Source: Varroa destructor (lineage: Eukaryota; Arthropoda; Arachnida; Mesostigmata; Varroidae). From it: a stretch of 64,000 nt of DNA. Shown piece by piece: positions 26,001 to 37,900 of this stretch; positions within the stretch are counted from its first letter, which is position 1; each line of letters starts with the position of its first letter. The stretch covers positions 26,028,033 through 26,092,032 of the forward strand of contig NW_019211455.1 of NCBI RefSeq assembly GCF_002443255.2. Direction: 5' to 3'. Under the pieces are notes generated by a model. The model was not told where the DNA came from. It saw only the letters and a list, made by a program, of their open reading frames with translations, and did no database searches. The translations under genes were made by a program, and so were the position numbers.

Positions 26001-27420
26001 TATCGCTAATGACCAAGTAAAAACAATGTTAAATAAACCTTTGCCTTACTGTAGCAGCTACGATTTTAGAACGAGGGGCAGTAAAACATGGGGGCTCAAC
26101 CTCGTTCCAGATCATGCCGTATACGTTTTCAAGCAAACGACAGTGGTGCGGCTCTTAATCGGTTCTTTAATAAGAAAAATCTTGAAATACAGGCAACATG
26201 TCGGCTGTGTCGCTGCCATTCCAGGTAGTGTAATTCATTTCCAGGTGAAGATCAAGATCTTGGTTAGCGTTTAGCCTCGGCTAAAAACAGACATAAGTAA
26301 AAATTAAAAAAGGTAAGGTTCCATAGGGAATTGGAAAAGACGATGTTTCCAGTCGTATCAAGTCTTGGGTCGATGCTGTGGACTACACTGCGAAGACCCT
26401 AGTTAAAGCAGACTGGGGTCGCTCGCTCAACGTCATCCCATCAACGTCCTATTCTGCACGGCCTCTAGTAGCCTTCTCATCAGCTTATTCAATGCGTTCA
26501 AATAAATTAGAATGATTTTGCCCAAAGGCCAATCAAAATACCGTCTATGTCGACTTTCTGCTGCGTGCCACACTTTTTCATTTTACAGGGCCGAACTATA
26601 CGAAAAATTTGCCGTAAGTTAGATTTAAAAAAATGTGAGATGGCAGGACGTGTGGTAGGCTCAAGGGACGTGAGCCACGTATATGGATAATGAAAAGAAA
26701 GCTGCACTTATAAATTATCGCAAGCGGTAAACAATCCGACGATTTAACGAACGGTCATTTATTAGACCACCAATTTTAGATACGGGATGAAAACAATTTA
26801 CGAGTTCCCCTATATAATATAGTAATAATTGACTCATGAGCTACTGATGATAAATTACTTCAATTATTCGCTTGTGCCAGCGGATCTTCTATCGATAATT
26901 TTCGATAGGTAGATACTTTGTCGAATCGTTTTGCTTTTGAATGAACCTTTACTCCGGCCTAAATATAATCCTCTAGCCATTTGGGGGTTCGTTGTGAATC
27001 TGCAAGCGAACAACAGCTATCTCGCAGACGATAACGTACGTAGCATCTAAACGTATATAAACAGCGTGGTCTCAGTTCAGAGTCCGGTGTATATACACTT
27101 CGTTTAGTGCCGAGAGCCAGGTATCTGTCGGTTTAAGTACCGGATATAAAACATTTCTCGAATAGACAATGGCTATGCAGTGCCATCGTTGTATGCTGAA
27201 AGTTACATTGCTCTTAGGTAGCAGCCCTTCGTACAGCACCCCCTCGTCGAACAAAAGCTACCATGGGCTCAATAATCGTCATCGATTGAATCACTAACAT
27301 CGACTGTTTCTTACATTACACGCGCAGTCAGGAAGGTAGATCTACGGTATAAAAAGAGCTTCATTTACTACTTCTAGAACTAGTAACGCGATAGCAAATC
27401 GAGTTCCTGCTCGCCTTCGC

Positions 27421-27683
27421 TCATCTAAGTTGCTTCTTTTCTGGATCCTTGTTGGGTGAATGCTCAAGCTGAGATGTATCAAGTGCCTTTGCTGTGGTAG
27501 ACTGTATCGCAGTGGCCACAGCATTGTTTGATAGATCTAAAGGCTTAAGGCCGTTTTTGAAACTCTTATTGTTGCTACTGACGCTATTGCGTTCTGCTGA
27601 GACGGTCGTGCCTTCCGCCTTGAGTGGTGGAGTGGATCGGGCGTTATGTTCCGGCGTGCGCCTCTGCCATGTTCGCGTCCCGA
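27421..27683 (-). CDS. Weak candidate terminal exon, Ser/Asn/Lys-rich tail
   Basis: The minus-strand acceptor tgtctgtctctgactcag precedes two bases plus 86 open codons to TGA 27423-27421. The composition is that of a disordered protein tail (TPPLKAEGTTVSAERNSVSS, NNKSFKNGLKPLDLSNNA, HSPNKDPEKKQLR). The frame is also open upstream of the acceptor for about 40 codons. No family is recognised, and the opposite strand is open here as well. Confidence 0.22.
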
Positions 27684-30201
27684 CTGAGTCAGAGACAGAC
27701 AATGCATTCAAACAAGACGAACTGCCCTTGGTTCGGTCTTTTCGCCTCTTTACCGTACATTTATATGCAGATGTGTCTGATTGGATGCATAGTAGCTGAA
27801 ACAAACAATTTATCTCTGCGTACGATATATACTATAGAGCTTCGACTTGTTGCGTTAATATCGTTAGCTTCCCTGCCAGTACGCCAAGAAAAACAGACGA
27901 CCACCTCTTATCGTTTCTAATAATTGATGTTTGTATTCGTCGTGCTTTCAATAGCCGAGTTGTCTAGCCTAGTGTTAAATAGGAGATACAGATGGTGTGG
28001 CTGATTGTTCATTCGACATGGCAATAACGTATATACCTAAAAGTATGTATGTGATTACGGATCGTTGTATAACGTCGAAGCCTCACTTGTCGTACGGACT
28101 CCTACTCCAAATTCAGATACAGTTATTCGAGCCCCTTTCGCCATAATGACATGGTCATAACTATCCCGGCCCCGACCCTTGAATGCGTTGCTGATCCTAA
28201 TAGCCGCTGTTCGCTATACGTTTTATAGGTTGCGCTTTCCCAGGGCATATGGCATTCTGATTCTAGGTAGCGGGAGGCAGTGGCCTGATGTTCATACTAT
28301 TTAAATGTGATCGCATTTTAGGCTGACATAAGTAACTGAAAACACCACTGAATCTCTGTTTCGGAACTTTTTCTTGACATTTTAGCTGTGGAACACTCTA
28401 GCTAGAACACATACAGGTAGCCAGAAAATACGATAGCACACGATAGTCTCGAAGGGTACTTAAACTTCGGTATGTAGAGAAGTAGTGCGAGCTATCGGAA
28501 TACGCGTGCCTACTGCCGCTGAACCGTGAAAATCATGATACGTCAACGTAAAGCATGCAGTAGTAACAGACAGAATCAATCCTGGCAAGGTTACGAAAAC
28601 TTCGCCAAGCTTAATTGTGCCTCACTTGTCATGCGTGTGCAGAAACTAAAAGCAAAGTTATCAAAGGGTGTACCTCGTTTCCAATATGAATTAATAGAAT
28701 AATCTAATTCAAATATCGTGAGTTATTTCTGCATTTGTCGTGGGGATTAAGGCGGGCGACGTTAAGGACATCCATATTTACGTCAGGAAATTGTGTCGAA
28801 ATAGATCTACAGGAAGCTCTCTGACTCGGAGAGAAAGAAAAAAAGCTTTTTTCCATACCCCTACTCAGTCTTATGTTAATGTCGTTTGTCGACTTACTGA
28901 AACAACAAGAAATAATCAAAGAAAAACATGACATACATCAGCGGTCATGTTTTGGCGTCGACTTACTTTAGTAAGTTGAAACGCCTACATCTACGCGTCA
29001 TCTTGTTGCGCAGTTACTATCCAATTGAGCTCAGTAATGTTTGATATTACTGAATGTTGCAGTGCAGTGCAGTCTACCTGTTTGTTGATATTTTTACTTT
29101 GACGGTTTAATGAGCAGATTAACCAATGAGTTTCTAAGATCTACTTTGCCCTATATATGATCTTAGCCTAGTTTCGTAGATAATTACATTACAGGATTAG
29201 CCTCATCACGTTTTACGGTGGCAACGTGTATTAAGAGAGCTGACGGAGCCATTGTTGTGGTACCTACTTGCCCTCAGCTTTCAGCGGTGTTTCGAGTCCT
29301 CCTGATATACCAGCCGAAAAAGTAGAATAAACAGTAAGCTTGAGATCACAAGATACGAATGCTCTAACACAGATAGAGGGTTTGCTGCTGGTCGTTGTGG
29401 CCCACTCCGCTTTATAGAGAATTGGGCAGATACAGACCCATAGGACCATGGTGATGAAAGTAACGAGCTGGTTCCTGATCTCGGCCAAGCGCCCAAACCC
29501 CATAATTTGGGAAATGACAAATGAGCGCCATTTTTGTAGAGTACTTTTTGCTATCTATACCCGGGCCTTCAACTATCGACTTCGTGAAAGGCTGAAGAGT
29601 GCGCAGGGTGAAGATGGGGCATCAGGCGATGCTAAGCTCGGCCGGTCAGGCCATCTCCCATATGCTGTCCAATTGATTACGAGAAGGGATTTGGTCGAGT
29701 CAATTTTAAAGGATCTGCCCCGCGGAAGCGAATAGTTAATGGATGAAATCACTGTCTACTGGTAAGCTTATAAGTCAATGGTTGGGGGAATCAGAGCGGC
29801 TAACGGAGACGACAGCGAGTAGACACTCAAAAAAAGTTGCTTAAGAGATCTGGTGAAGTGGCGCCAATTTTCCAATAATTTTAGAGCATATTGTCGATAT
29901 TGATGACTTTGATTTGAAATTAAACAATTACTGCTAAAATTGTATGGGAGCGACAACAATAACGGTGGAACATTAAATAGGAATATCATGTTGTTGTCTA
30001 GCCGAGTATAAGTTGTACAAATCCTGTTAGATATAATGCTAGAAGCATTTTGTTGTCGTGGCCTGTTAAATTTCTTTGATAGCCGTATTTCTACAAATAT
30101 TATGGACAACTCAGCTCATTAGCGTCCAGTATCTTCGGCTTTCGCATGAACGCTCTGGACGACGTTTCTACTAGGCGAATTCTTCTCTGAAACGACGACA
30201 T

Positions 30202-30229
30202 TATATATATATATATATATATATATATA
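30202..30229. repeat. (TA)n microsatellite
   Basis: Uninterrupted TA dinucleotides. Confidence 0.9.
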
Positions 30230-30788
30230 GATGCCTGTACAATCTTCATTAGTACACTTCAGCTTTTAGTGTGCCTGTACACCCATTCGGCTAGGGGTTC
30301 TCGAGACGCATACGCCTTTATTTGTGATTGGAAAGGCTGTATAAAGAAAAGAGCGCGGATACGAACAAATGCGTGTTTCAGTGCCATTGACGCCCGTGGG
30401 TCCGCGGGTATATTTTGGATGGACTGTTGGTTGCCTACTTTTATAAGGTTGATTTATTTGCGTCTCGTTACGTACTGCCGCGGCAATACTATACTGCTAC
30501 GACTACTCGTCGTGCTTTAGCCCCCATTGTACAAAAGCATGTGTGGTAAAGCGTAACGAAGAACAGCCTTCATTTATGATAATAGTTTCAATGATTAGAT
30601 GTATAGTTATTGGCAGTTATAATAATAGTATACGTACTACAATGGTAGCAGTCAGCGGATGGATAGAAAAGGGGTAATTAGATTTATTATGATTATTATT
30701 ATGGTCCAAATTGCGAAAATAACGCATAGTTTTTGTTATAACGACTTCAGAAACAACTGCTTTTTGCTGTAAATACTAAAATAACGCA

Positions 30789-30790
<2 letters not shown>

Positions 30791-30827
<37 letters not shown>
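30791..30827. repeat. (TA)n microsatellite
   Basis: The longest uninterrupted TA tract in the window. Confidence 0.9.
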
Positions 30828-30829
<2 letters not shown>

Positions 30830-33800
30830 CGCTAGTTGGAAAAATTCTTTTGGGAAAAGTACTACATATGATAAAAAAAAGGTGATATCTAGTTAAGGTC
30901 GCTGGTCCTCGTTTCCTTGTGAAGTCTCTTTACTGAACATGGCGGAATGACTAGGTTCTTTTTTGTAACTATCTTCAAAGCGGTTTTCGGATCCGGCCCG
31001 CTCCATGCGACAGGGTACATACAGCGGCAAATTCGAGTGCTGCCAGCGTAATATAGAACGCAGTTGAGCTCCCGGTTGGCTGAGGAAGATGACATTTGAG
31101 CGTTTGAGAATTTGCTTGAAGCCAAAGTCGCAGTGACTCCAAAGGCATTGAGTCCAATGAGCTTCTCCTAATCCTAGACCTCCCCTTCTGGGTTGCGGAT
31201 CAAGGTGGGGCGCTATGGAAACCAAGGCCTTTCGGCTTTCGGTAACTTGCTGGATGAAGCTTTTCTACAGTATAGTAGTAGCACTACATAGGATGAGAGA
31301 AAAGAGCCTTGTGCTGCATGAAATTGCCCGAAAACGGGTCAAGAAGATCGCTGCAGCTGGGCAAGGAAACACAAGCATAGATGCATACATACTATAACGA
31401 GCCTCCGGTGCTTACAATGTTGATGTAAACTAAACAACCGGCACACGCAGAAAAATACGTACGACATAATCGCTTTGCACACGTTTCTAACACATTTTGG
31501 TCGTACTCTATTTTAGTCACTAAGTGCACGCACGAAACTTCAACGGGCTGTCTGTAGCGGATTTAGGCTTATCATTGCGTTTTTTTTTATATGTTTGTAT
31601 ATTTGTAGTAGATGCGCAAATTTCGTATCATTACAGAGATACACAAATTGGGCTTTATTACTTTAATACAATCAATTCTGTTTGATCATATCGTTGTCGA
31701 TTACGTCAGTTTCTTTGTGTATATATTTTTGCGTAAGGCTCCTTTAAATGAAGGGAAACAGGTTGAAAATTGTTTTTCGTATGAGCTACGCATGTTGTTG
31801 ATATATTTTTAGCTGTTTGATCAGTGAAGAACCTTGTCTATGGTATCGCATAGTAATAGTTGCTCTAGGTGTAGGTAACCACTGGGGGAACAGGAAACAC
31901 CAGCAGCGAAGCCGTCACTTCCATACATACACACATCCATCTATCCAACTTCATAACCACGAAGCGGTTTAGAGCAGAACATTGGGAAATGGCAAGCCTG
32001 TGGCAAGACAATTGCCCTAATAAGCTTCTTTGCCTCATGTCGTCGTCATCGTCACTTTCTTTCAATGTCCACTGCCACTTTCCGCCGATTCCTCATTCGT
32101 TGGCCAATATTTTTAGTAAATCTCACTGTCTACATGGTACTATCTACCCGTTAGGCTCATCTGCTCTACAGTTTAAAGTCAGCTGGTCATGCATGCGTGC
32201 ACTTTTGGCGCATCTTGATACCATGCAAATCGAGACTAGGCGACCATTCGAAGAGACTACGCAAAGGAGTGTATGTTCGTCGACACTGAGAAGGTGCACG
32301 AGAGCTAAGGGACTTAAGAGGTGGCTTGCTGTTAGTAACGATGGCGCCTGTAACAGAACGGGTATTCGGCTAGATGTCTTTGGCCAATCGGTTTTACAGA
32401 TGTTCTCTCAGGGTTACTCACCTCTGGCCTCTCTATATGCCTGTTTATCAAATAGCTCACTTAGCTTTCCTTTGCTGTCCGTTACCTGCCAGCCGTTTCT
32501 TTTCTGATGGTAACATGGGGTTCGACCTGACCGCCGCCAATACGATTTTCTGTTCTTCTACGTATGTATAGATGATGGTGCTTCCAAAATGCTCCCATCG
32601 AACCATACGCACTCTTCCTTCTCGAATTTGTAGTACGCTTACTATGTCGATCTCGTCCCGGCGCGCATCTGTGTCTCGAGAATCATCCCTATAGCGACGA
32701 CGTGGGTGCGCGTTCTCTACCCGTAGCTTTCGTGTGTTTTACTGCAGTCACCAGAGCCCTCATTTTCCATAATTGGTAGTATACGTGCGTTTACCTATTG
32801 GTAACCACCTATTGGCAATTGCCGTGGGTGGCATAGTTTGAACAGGGGGCAATTCCTCCCTGCCTTCAGGTTCATATGTACTGTGGCTAGGTACTTTTAC
32901 ACCAGCCGAGTTCCTCTTACCGATTTTTGCAACCACCTTCTTGTCTACATAGGCTGCTTGCTAGCCTCGTGGAGTCCGAAATGGTCTGAACTTGTCTAGA
33001 GAGCAGGCGGAAGCGGGTGAAGTTGGCTAGTGACTCCACCCTACCTTTTGGGGGACTCCCGGACCCTTAAAGGGACGCACGACGTTCGTGTTTAGAGAGC
33101 ACGGCTCAGAACAGTGTGGGATAATGGTGGGGGAAAGAAACGTATGAAAGCACTGGCACTAGCCATGTGTATACGTGTTTACCTATATGTGCTGATAAGG
33201 GGACAAAGGAATGAAGCACATTTTGAACAGAGACAAAAAACGTCCCATTACGTCTTTATGCCTTCGTGTGTGCCTGTTGAGTGGGAGAATTTGCATTAAC
33301 GCTGCCGTTCGTTGTCAGTGTTGCTGCTACAGATGCGACCACAACAAACAGACCCCAGCGGTCAGAATTGAAAAAAAAAATGCGTTGCATATGTACTATC
33401 AACTTTGTATATACACAGATCACAGACATATTTAAATGTCTGCTATTTAAGCAAGCTGTACATGTAGACGTAACACTATACACAGGAACCAGTAGAGAAT
33501 GCCGTTTTACTATGGACTTAAGTCGGGAGATTGAGCTGATCGACCGTTTCTACAAGAACGATTGTCGTAAAACACAACTTATGATACCATCGTACAGTGC
33601 AATGTGGGAATGTTTTATCTTTTTGAGGAGCCATTTTGAGGAAAGGTTTAAGATGAATGAATCTGTATTTGCTGCCCCGTATTTGGTAGACTGCCGGAAG
33701 AAATCGTCGATGTAGTAGCTAAGGACAGGGTTGGAAATATGAACACTTTCATTTTTAATTGATGGGAACACTTGAGTCTGCCGTAAACTACTCGGCTTGT

Positions 33801-33979
33801 GCCGGAAGAAAAGCGTAGTGACCGGCCCTATAAGGTTTAGCCAATTTAGGACCTGCGAGCTATAGACCATACAAAATGGTATACGTTTGCCAAATGGGCC
33901 GAAGGCAGCTGCTAGGCAGCCTTCATTCGATTAATTCGTACCGTTATTGACCAGACTAGTAAACCACCAAAGGTACCGC

Positions 33980-34012
33980 ATATATATATATATATATATA
34001 CATACATACATA
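33980..34012. repeat. (TA)n plus (CATA)n
   Basis: A TA tract running into three cata units. Confidence 0.9.
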
Positions 34013-34101
34013 GACAAAATAATCTGTTTTAATTATAATGTCTTAATAAAGTTATGGCTATTTAGACATAAAAGCGCTAAATGCAAAGGTATTCACTTTG
34101 G

Positions 34102-34122
34102 ATATATATATATATATATATA
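34102..34122. repeat. (TA)n microsatellite
   Basis: An uninterrupted TA tract about 470 bp upstream of the first coracle coding exon. Confidence 0.9.
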
Positions 34123-34594
34123 AGCTGAGTTTGAGTCTAAGTAAGTTGCAAGTGGGCTTGTGTCTGAGCAATGTGACGTAACGCACATTTCTATCAGAAT
34201 TTTTAAAGCTTATTCGCATGTATACTGCATTAACTTAAATCTGACTAATGAAGTTACACAGCCTGCGAAAAAAAAAAAAGCTGTAATGTTGTCTTGTTTG
34301 CCGTAGTGATTATACGATCATTCTAAAACATAAATGAGAATCTTGCATATGAGCAAGAATACTCTAACATTGTGTAAGTCTAGAAATATATAGCTCGTAC
34401 AGACGCTAATTGAAAGTTTAAAGCGACCATTGAGAGCCGCCCAATAAAATATTAGGATTTGTTATAAGAATTAATAGTACTGCATCTTTGGAGTCTGTTG
34501 ACAAGCTATGTTATGAAAAAATGTGCCTGTAAACATAAAGAACAATCATAATAATTTAGAACGCTTTCCCTTTTCGGCCTGTCGATTCTTACAG

Positions 34595-34753
34595 ATGGTG
34601 AAGTGGATGACTTGACCGTGAAGCCAGTCCGGTTGAGGTACGGTTCGTCGTTGGTTGCTTAGAAGTGAGCGGAGCTCTGGCAAAACGAGAACCTCGGAGT
34701 CTCGCAGGGAACTCATAGATACTCACGACGTAGCGGTATTTGGCTGTTCCGAA
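34595..34753 (+). other. cora: 5' UTR part of first coracle coding exon
   Basis: A pyrimidine-rich stretch ending in ttcttacag (AG at 34593-34594) looks like a true splice acceptor, so this exon is probably preceded by one or more non-coding leader exons further upstream. The segment contains an ATG at 34595 that opens a six-codon ORF (stop TGA at 34613). There is also a frame that stays open from the acceptor to TAG at 34660-34662 and could continue an upstream ORF coming from leader exons. It is out of frame with the main start. Confidence 0.6.
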
Positions 34754-34930
34754 ATGGCAGAAGACAACGACGAAAACGGCCGAACGACCCCCGCCTCCAT
34801 ACGCAAGGGGAAGCCGGGTGGAAAGATGAATCCGTCCCCGAAGAAAGGCCAGTGCGTAACCTGCACTGTGCGACTCCTGGACGGAACCGACTTCGAAGAG
34901 CAATTCGACAAAAAAGCTAAGGGACAACAG
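34754..34930 (+). CDS. cora: coracle coding exon 1 (residues 1-59)
   Basis: Begins at ATG 34754 and ends at cag|gttag, phase 0. It encodes a Lys/Arg/Ser-rich leader and the first strands of the ubiquitin-like F1 lobe ([20 protein letters not shown]). The first [10 protein letters not shown] is acidic, then RKGKPGGK is basic. A TTG lies in frame upstream but there is no upstream in-frame ATG before the TGA at 34634. Confidence 0.9.
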
Positions 34931-37900
34931 GTTAGAAGGCCTCATCGAGAGACGTAAAGTTTGCTTTGTCCATATACCTTCTGCTAGTCGAAACAAAAAG
35001 AATCAATAATGACTAGCAAGTCATATCAAGCACGTGTACGGGATTCAAACAAAATTTGCTGATAGCCATAGGTAGATTTACAGTATACCCCGATATATCT
35101 GTACACAAATACTATGTGCTCGGCGTAGTTTATGCTGTGTTCAATAGTATGTCCTTCGCCGCATGCCGCGACTTCGACTCTGGCTATGGTTACTACAAGC
35201 GATGACAGTATACCTCTCTGTTGAAGTTTACTATACATGGAGACCTTATAGCTGTATATCGCGTTATCATTTTATTTTTTGATGCCCTGCACACGAGTGC
35301 ATTTACAGGACACATTATGGCACATATAAACTGAACACTAACATTATTGGATTGTAGTGTTGAGTTATAAATCGATAGTGGTTAAGATTCTTCTTACCCT
35401 AGATAGATTCTGTTGTCCCTTTTAGAACGTAACCTGGGTAGGCTTAGGCATATTCATTGATATTGCATCGTATTGCCAGTACTTTGAATGAATCCACTGA
35501 GACTAAGCTGCTAAACGGTAAACATGGCATGGCATGTTCTACCTTCCCGTCTACTACACTTGTCTGCAGAGATTTGTCTACTCGACGACTGGCAAATTGA
35601 GTATGTTATGTGTCTGTCGGTTTACCACAGATTCTGAATACGATTCGAGCTGATGTTTCGTTATTCTTTTCAGTTTTTTTTTTTTTTTTTTTTTTCATAT
35701 TCACAGTTCAGGCAATTTGTAACTAACACCCCAGAAACGAATGTTGTCTTTCCCATAGGAAAATCAAATGCTCAGTGATTCGAGATCGAATAGATGGGTC
35801 TTTATGCGGCTCGCAAAGAGTCCTATGAGATGCAGTGGAGGGTCCACGATAAGGGTTAATTTCTAAGAGTAAAGATCCATCAGAATGGCTTGCTTCTGGC
35901 TTAGATGTCTAAAGCAATGAATCTCAGGTTTAGATAAGAAACTTAGCAGTTACAATATAGCTGCCAAGTTTTATGAGATGTTCACGCTAAATCACTTTCG
36001 TCGTTATCTCATCTCATTTTTTTTTTTACTCTAACGAAAACCTACTACATCCTGTGTTAAGTAAATCGACTAGCTCTCTAATTGTTGTTATTTCGTGTTT
36101 CCTTTACAGGTTTTCGATATGGTCTGCGAATCTCTGAATCTTCTAGAAAAAGACTACTTTGGCTTAACGTATAGAGATGCGGAGGATATCCGAAACTGGG
36201 TTAATCTGGAAAAGAGAGTTGCAAAACAACTCAAGACCAGTCCCTGGATGCTAAACTTTGAAGTCAAATTTTATCCCCCCGACCCATCCCAGTTACAGGT
36301 GGGTTTCATTGCTGAATTAAATATATATTATAAATTTATGAGTTTAGGAAAAGTAACCAGGCTCATTTCAAATAATGCAATACTATCGATGCGCCTGTAA
36401 AACAAGTCGTATGAGCCTAATAGCAAAGAAGACTCTATTTTTCTCGTTTCGACCATTAATACCCTTGTATAACTATAATACCCTTGCTGAATTGTTTATA
36501 CCATCTCATCTAAATGTGTTGCGTTCGTGCTTATCGTTTCATTTTTTAGGAGGACATCACGCGGTATCATCTATGTCTGCAGGTTCGGGAAGACATTTTT
36601 TCGGGGAAGCTTCCATGCTCCTTTGTGACGCACGCCTTACTTGGTTCATGCCTCGTGCAGGCTGAGCTCGGCGATTACGATCCAGATGAAATGGGATCTG
36701 ACTATCTTTCGTCATTCCGTTTAGCTCCCAATCAAACACCCGAACTCGAGGAGAAGATTGTGGAATTACATCGTCAACACAAGTACGCTCACTAGTTTAT
36801 TGGTTTGCTTGCCCCGTTTGACCGCTAATCGGGAGGGCATTTAGTGTTACCATGTTAATCTTTGGGGCTTGGTACAAACGCGTTATAATTGGAATCGACG
36901 CTGCCGACAAACGTTCATTATAGTAGTTTTCCTTTAAATGGTAACGTTGCGAACACTGCCGGATTGACTATTGATTATGTGACTGGAAGTTGAAGTAATA
37001 AAAGTGATCAACGCTAATCGCAAATGGAGCATATTAGGTATTATTTTTAACGAGTGAAAAAATCATAGATAATGTATCTGTTATAAAAAAAAGCATGAAA
37101 ACATTGGAATATAATAAAAATGTGTGTTGTATTTTTTTCTACTTAGGGGCCAAACACCAGCCGAAGCAGAGCTACATTATTTAGATAATGCACGAAAGCT
37201 GGCAATGTACGGTGTGGACCTGCATCCGGCAAAAGACTTCGAGGGCGTTGACATCATGCTTGGGGTGTGTTCTTCCGATCTATTAATCTACCGAGACCGG
37301 CTACGAATTAACCGTTTTGCCTGGCCAAAAATTCTGAAGATCTCCTATAAACGGAATAACTTCTATATAAAGATTCGGCCAGGTGAATTCGAGCAGTTCG
37401 AAAGCACGATTGGCTTCAAGCTGGCCAATCATCGTGCGGCCAAACGGCTATGGAAAACCTGCGTTGAGCATCACACTTTCTTCCGATTGATGTCTCCTGA
37501 ACCCCCACCTAAACAGCGTCTATTGTTACCCCGACTTGGATCTAAGTTCCGCTATTCGGGCCGAACGCAATACCAGACGCGGATTTCTCAGATCGATCGA
37601 CCGCCACCATCATTCGAAAGGACTCTGTCCAACAAGCGTTTCTCCTCCAGAAGCATGGACCGTACGTATCGATGACAGAAACAACGCGGTTCTAGCAATA
37701 ATGGCTTTATATTTCTATCGCTCATGCATCACTACCTCATCCCGCGCTTATACGTGGTCTTCTTTCAGTCCTCCAAGACAAAAATCCGCCCACCTTGGCT
37801 TTGACGTTTTCCACAATACGGCTACTAGGCAAACAAACATTTTTCGTAGATATTTAGACACAATCGATTCATTTACGGAAATATTTATGCATGCAGTGTA

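Larger units (their letters stand above)
22700..34590. other. Long non-coding or intronic stretch before coracle
   Basis: Contains microsatellites (TAGG at 23.04 kb; TA at 24.36, 30.20, 30.79, 33.98 and 34.10 kb) and scattered ORFs. The longest is 172 codons at 31989-32507, unrecognised and Ser/Leu/Cys-rich. Both strands are open at 29.26-29.74 kb. It may be the first intron(s) of the coracle transcript. Confidence 0.4.

Noticed and set aside
31989..32507. 172-codon plus-strand ORF
   Set aside because: Starts at ATG but has random Ser/Leu/Cys composition, no domain and a length compatible with chance.
33281..33715. 144-codon plus-strand ORF
   Set aside because: No recognisable motif; a start and end by chance cannot be excluded.
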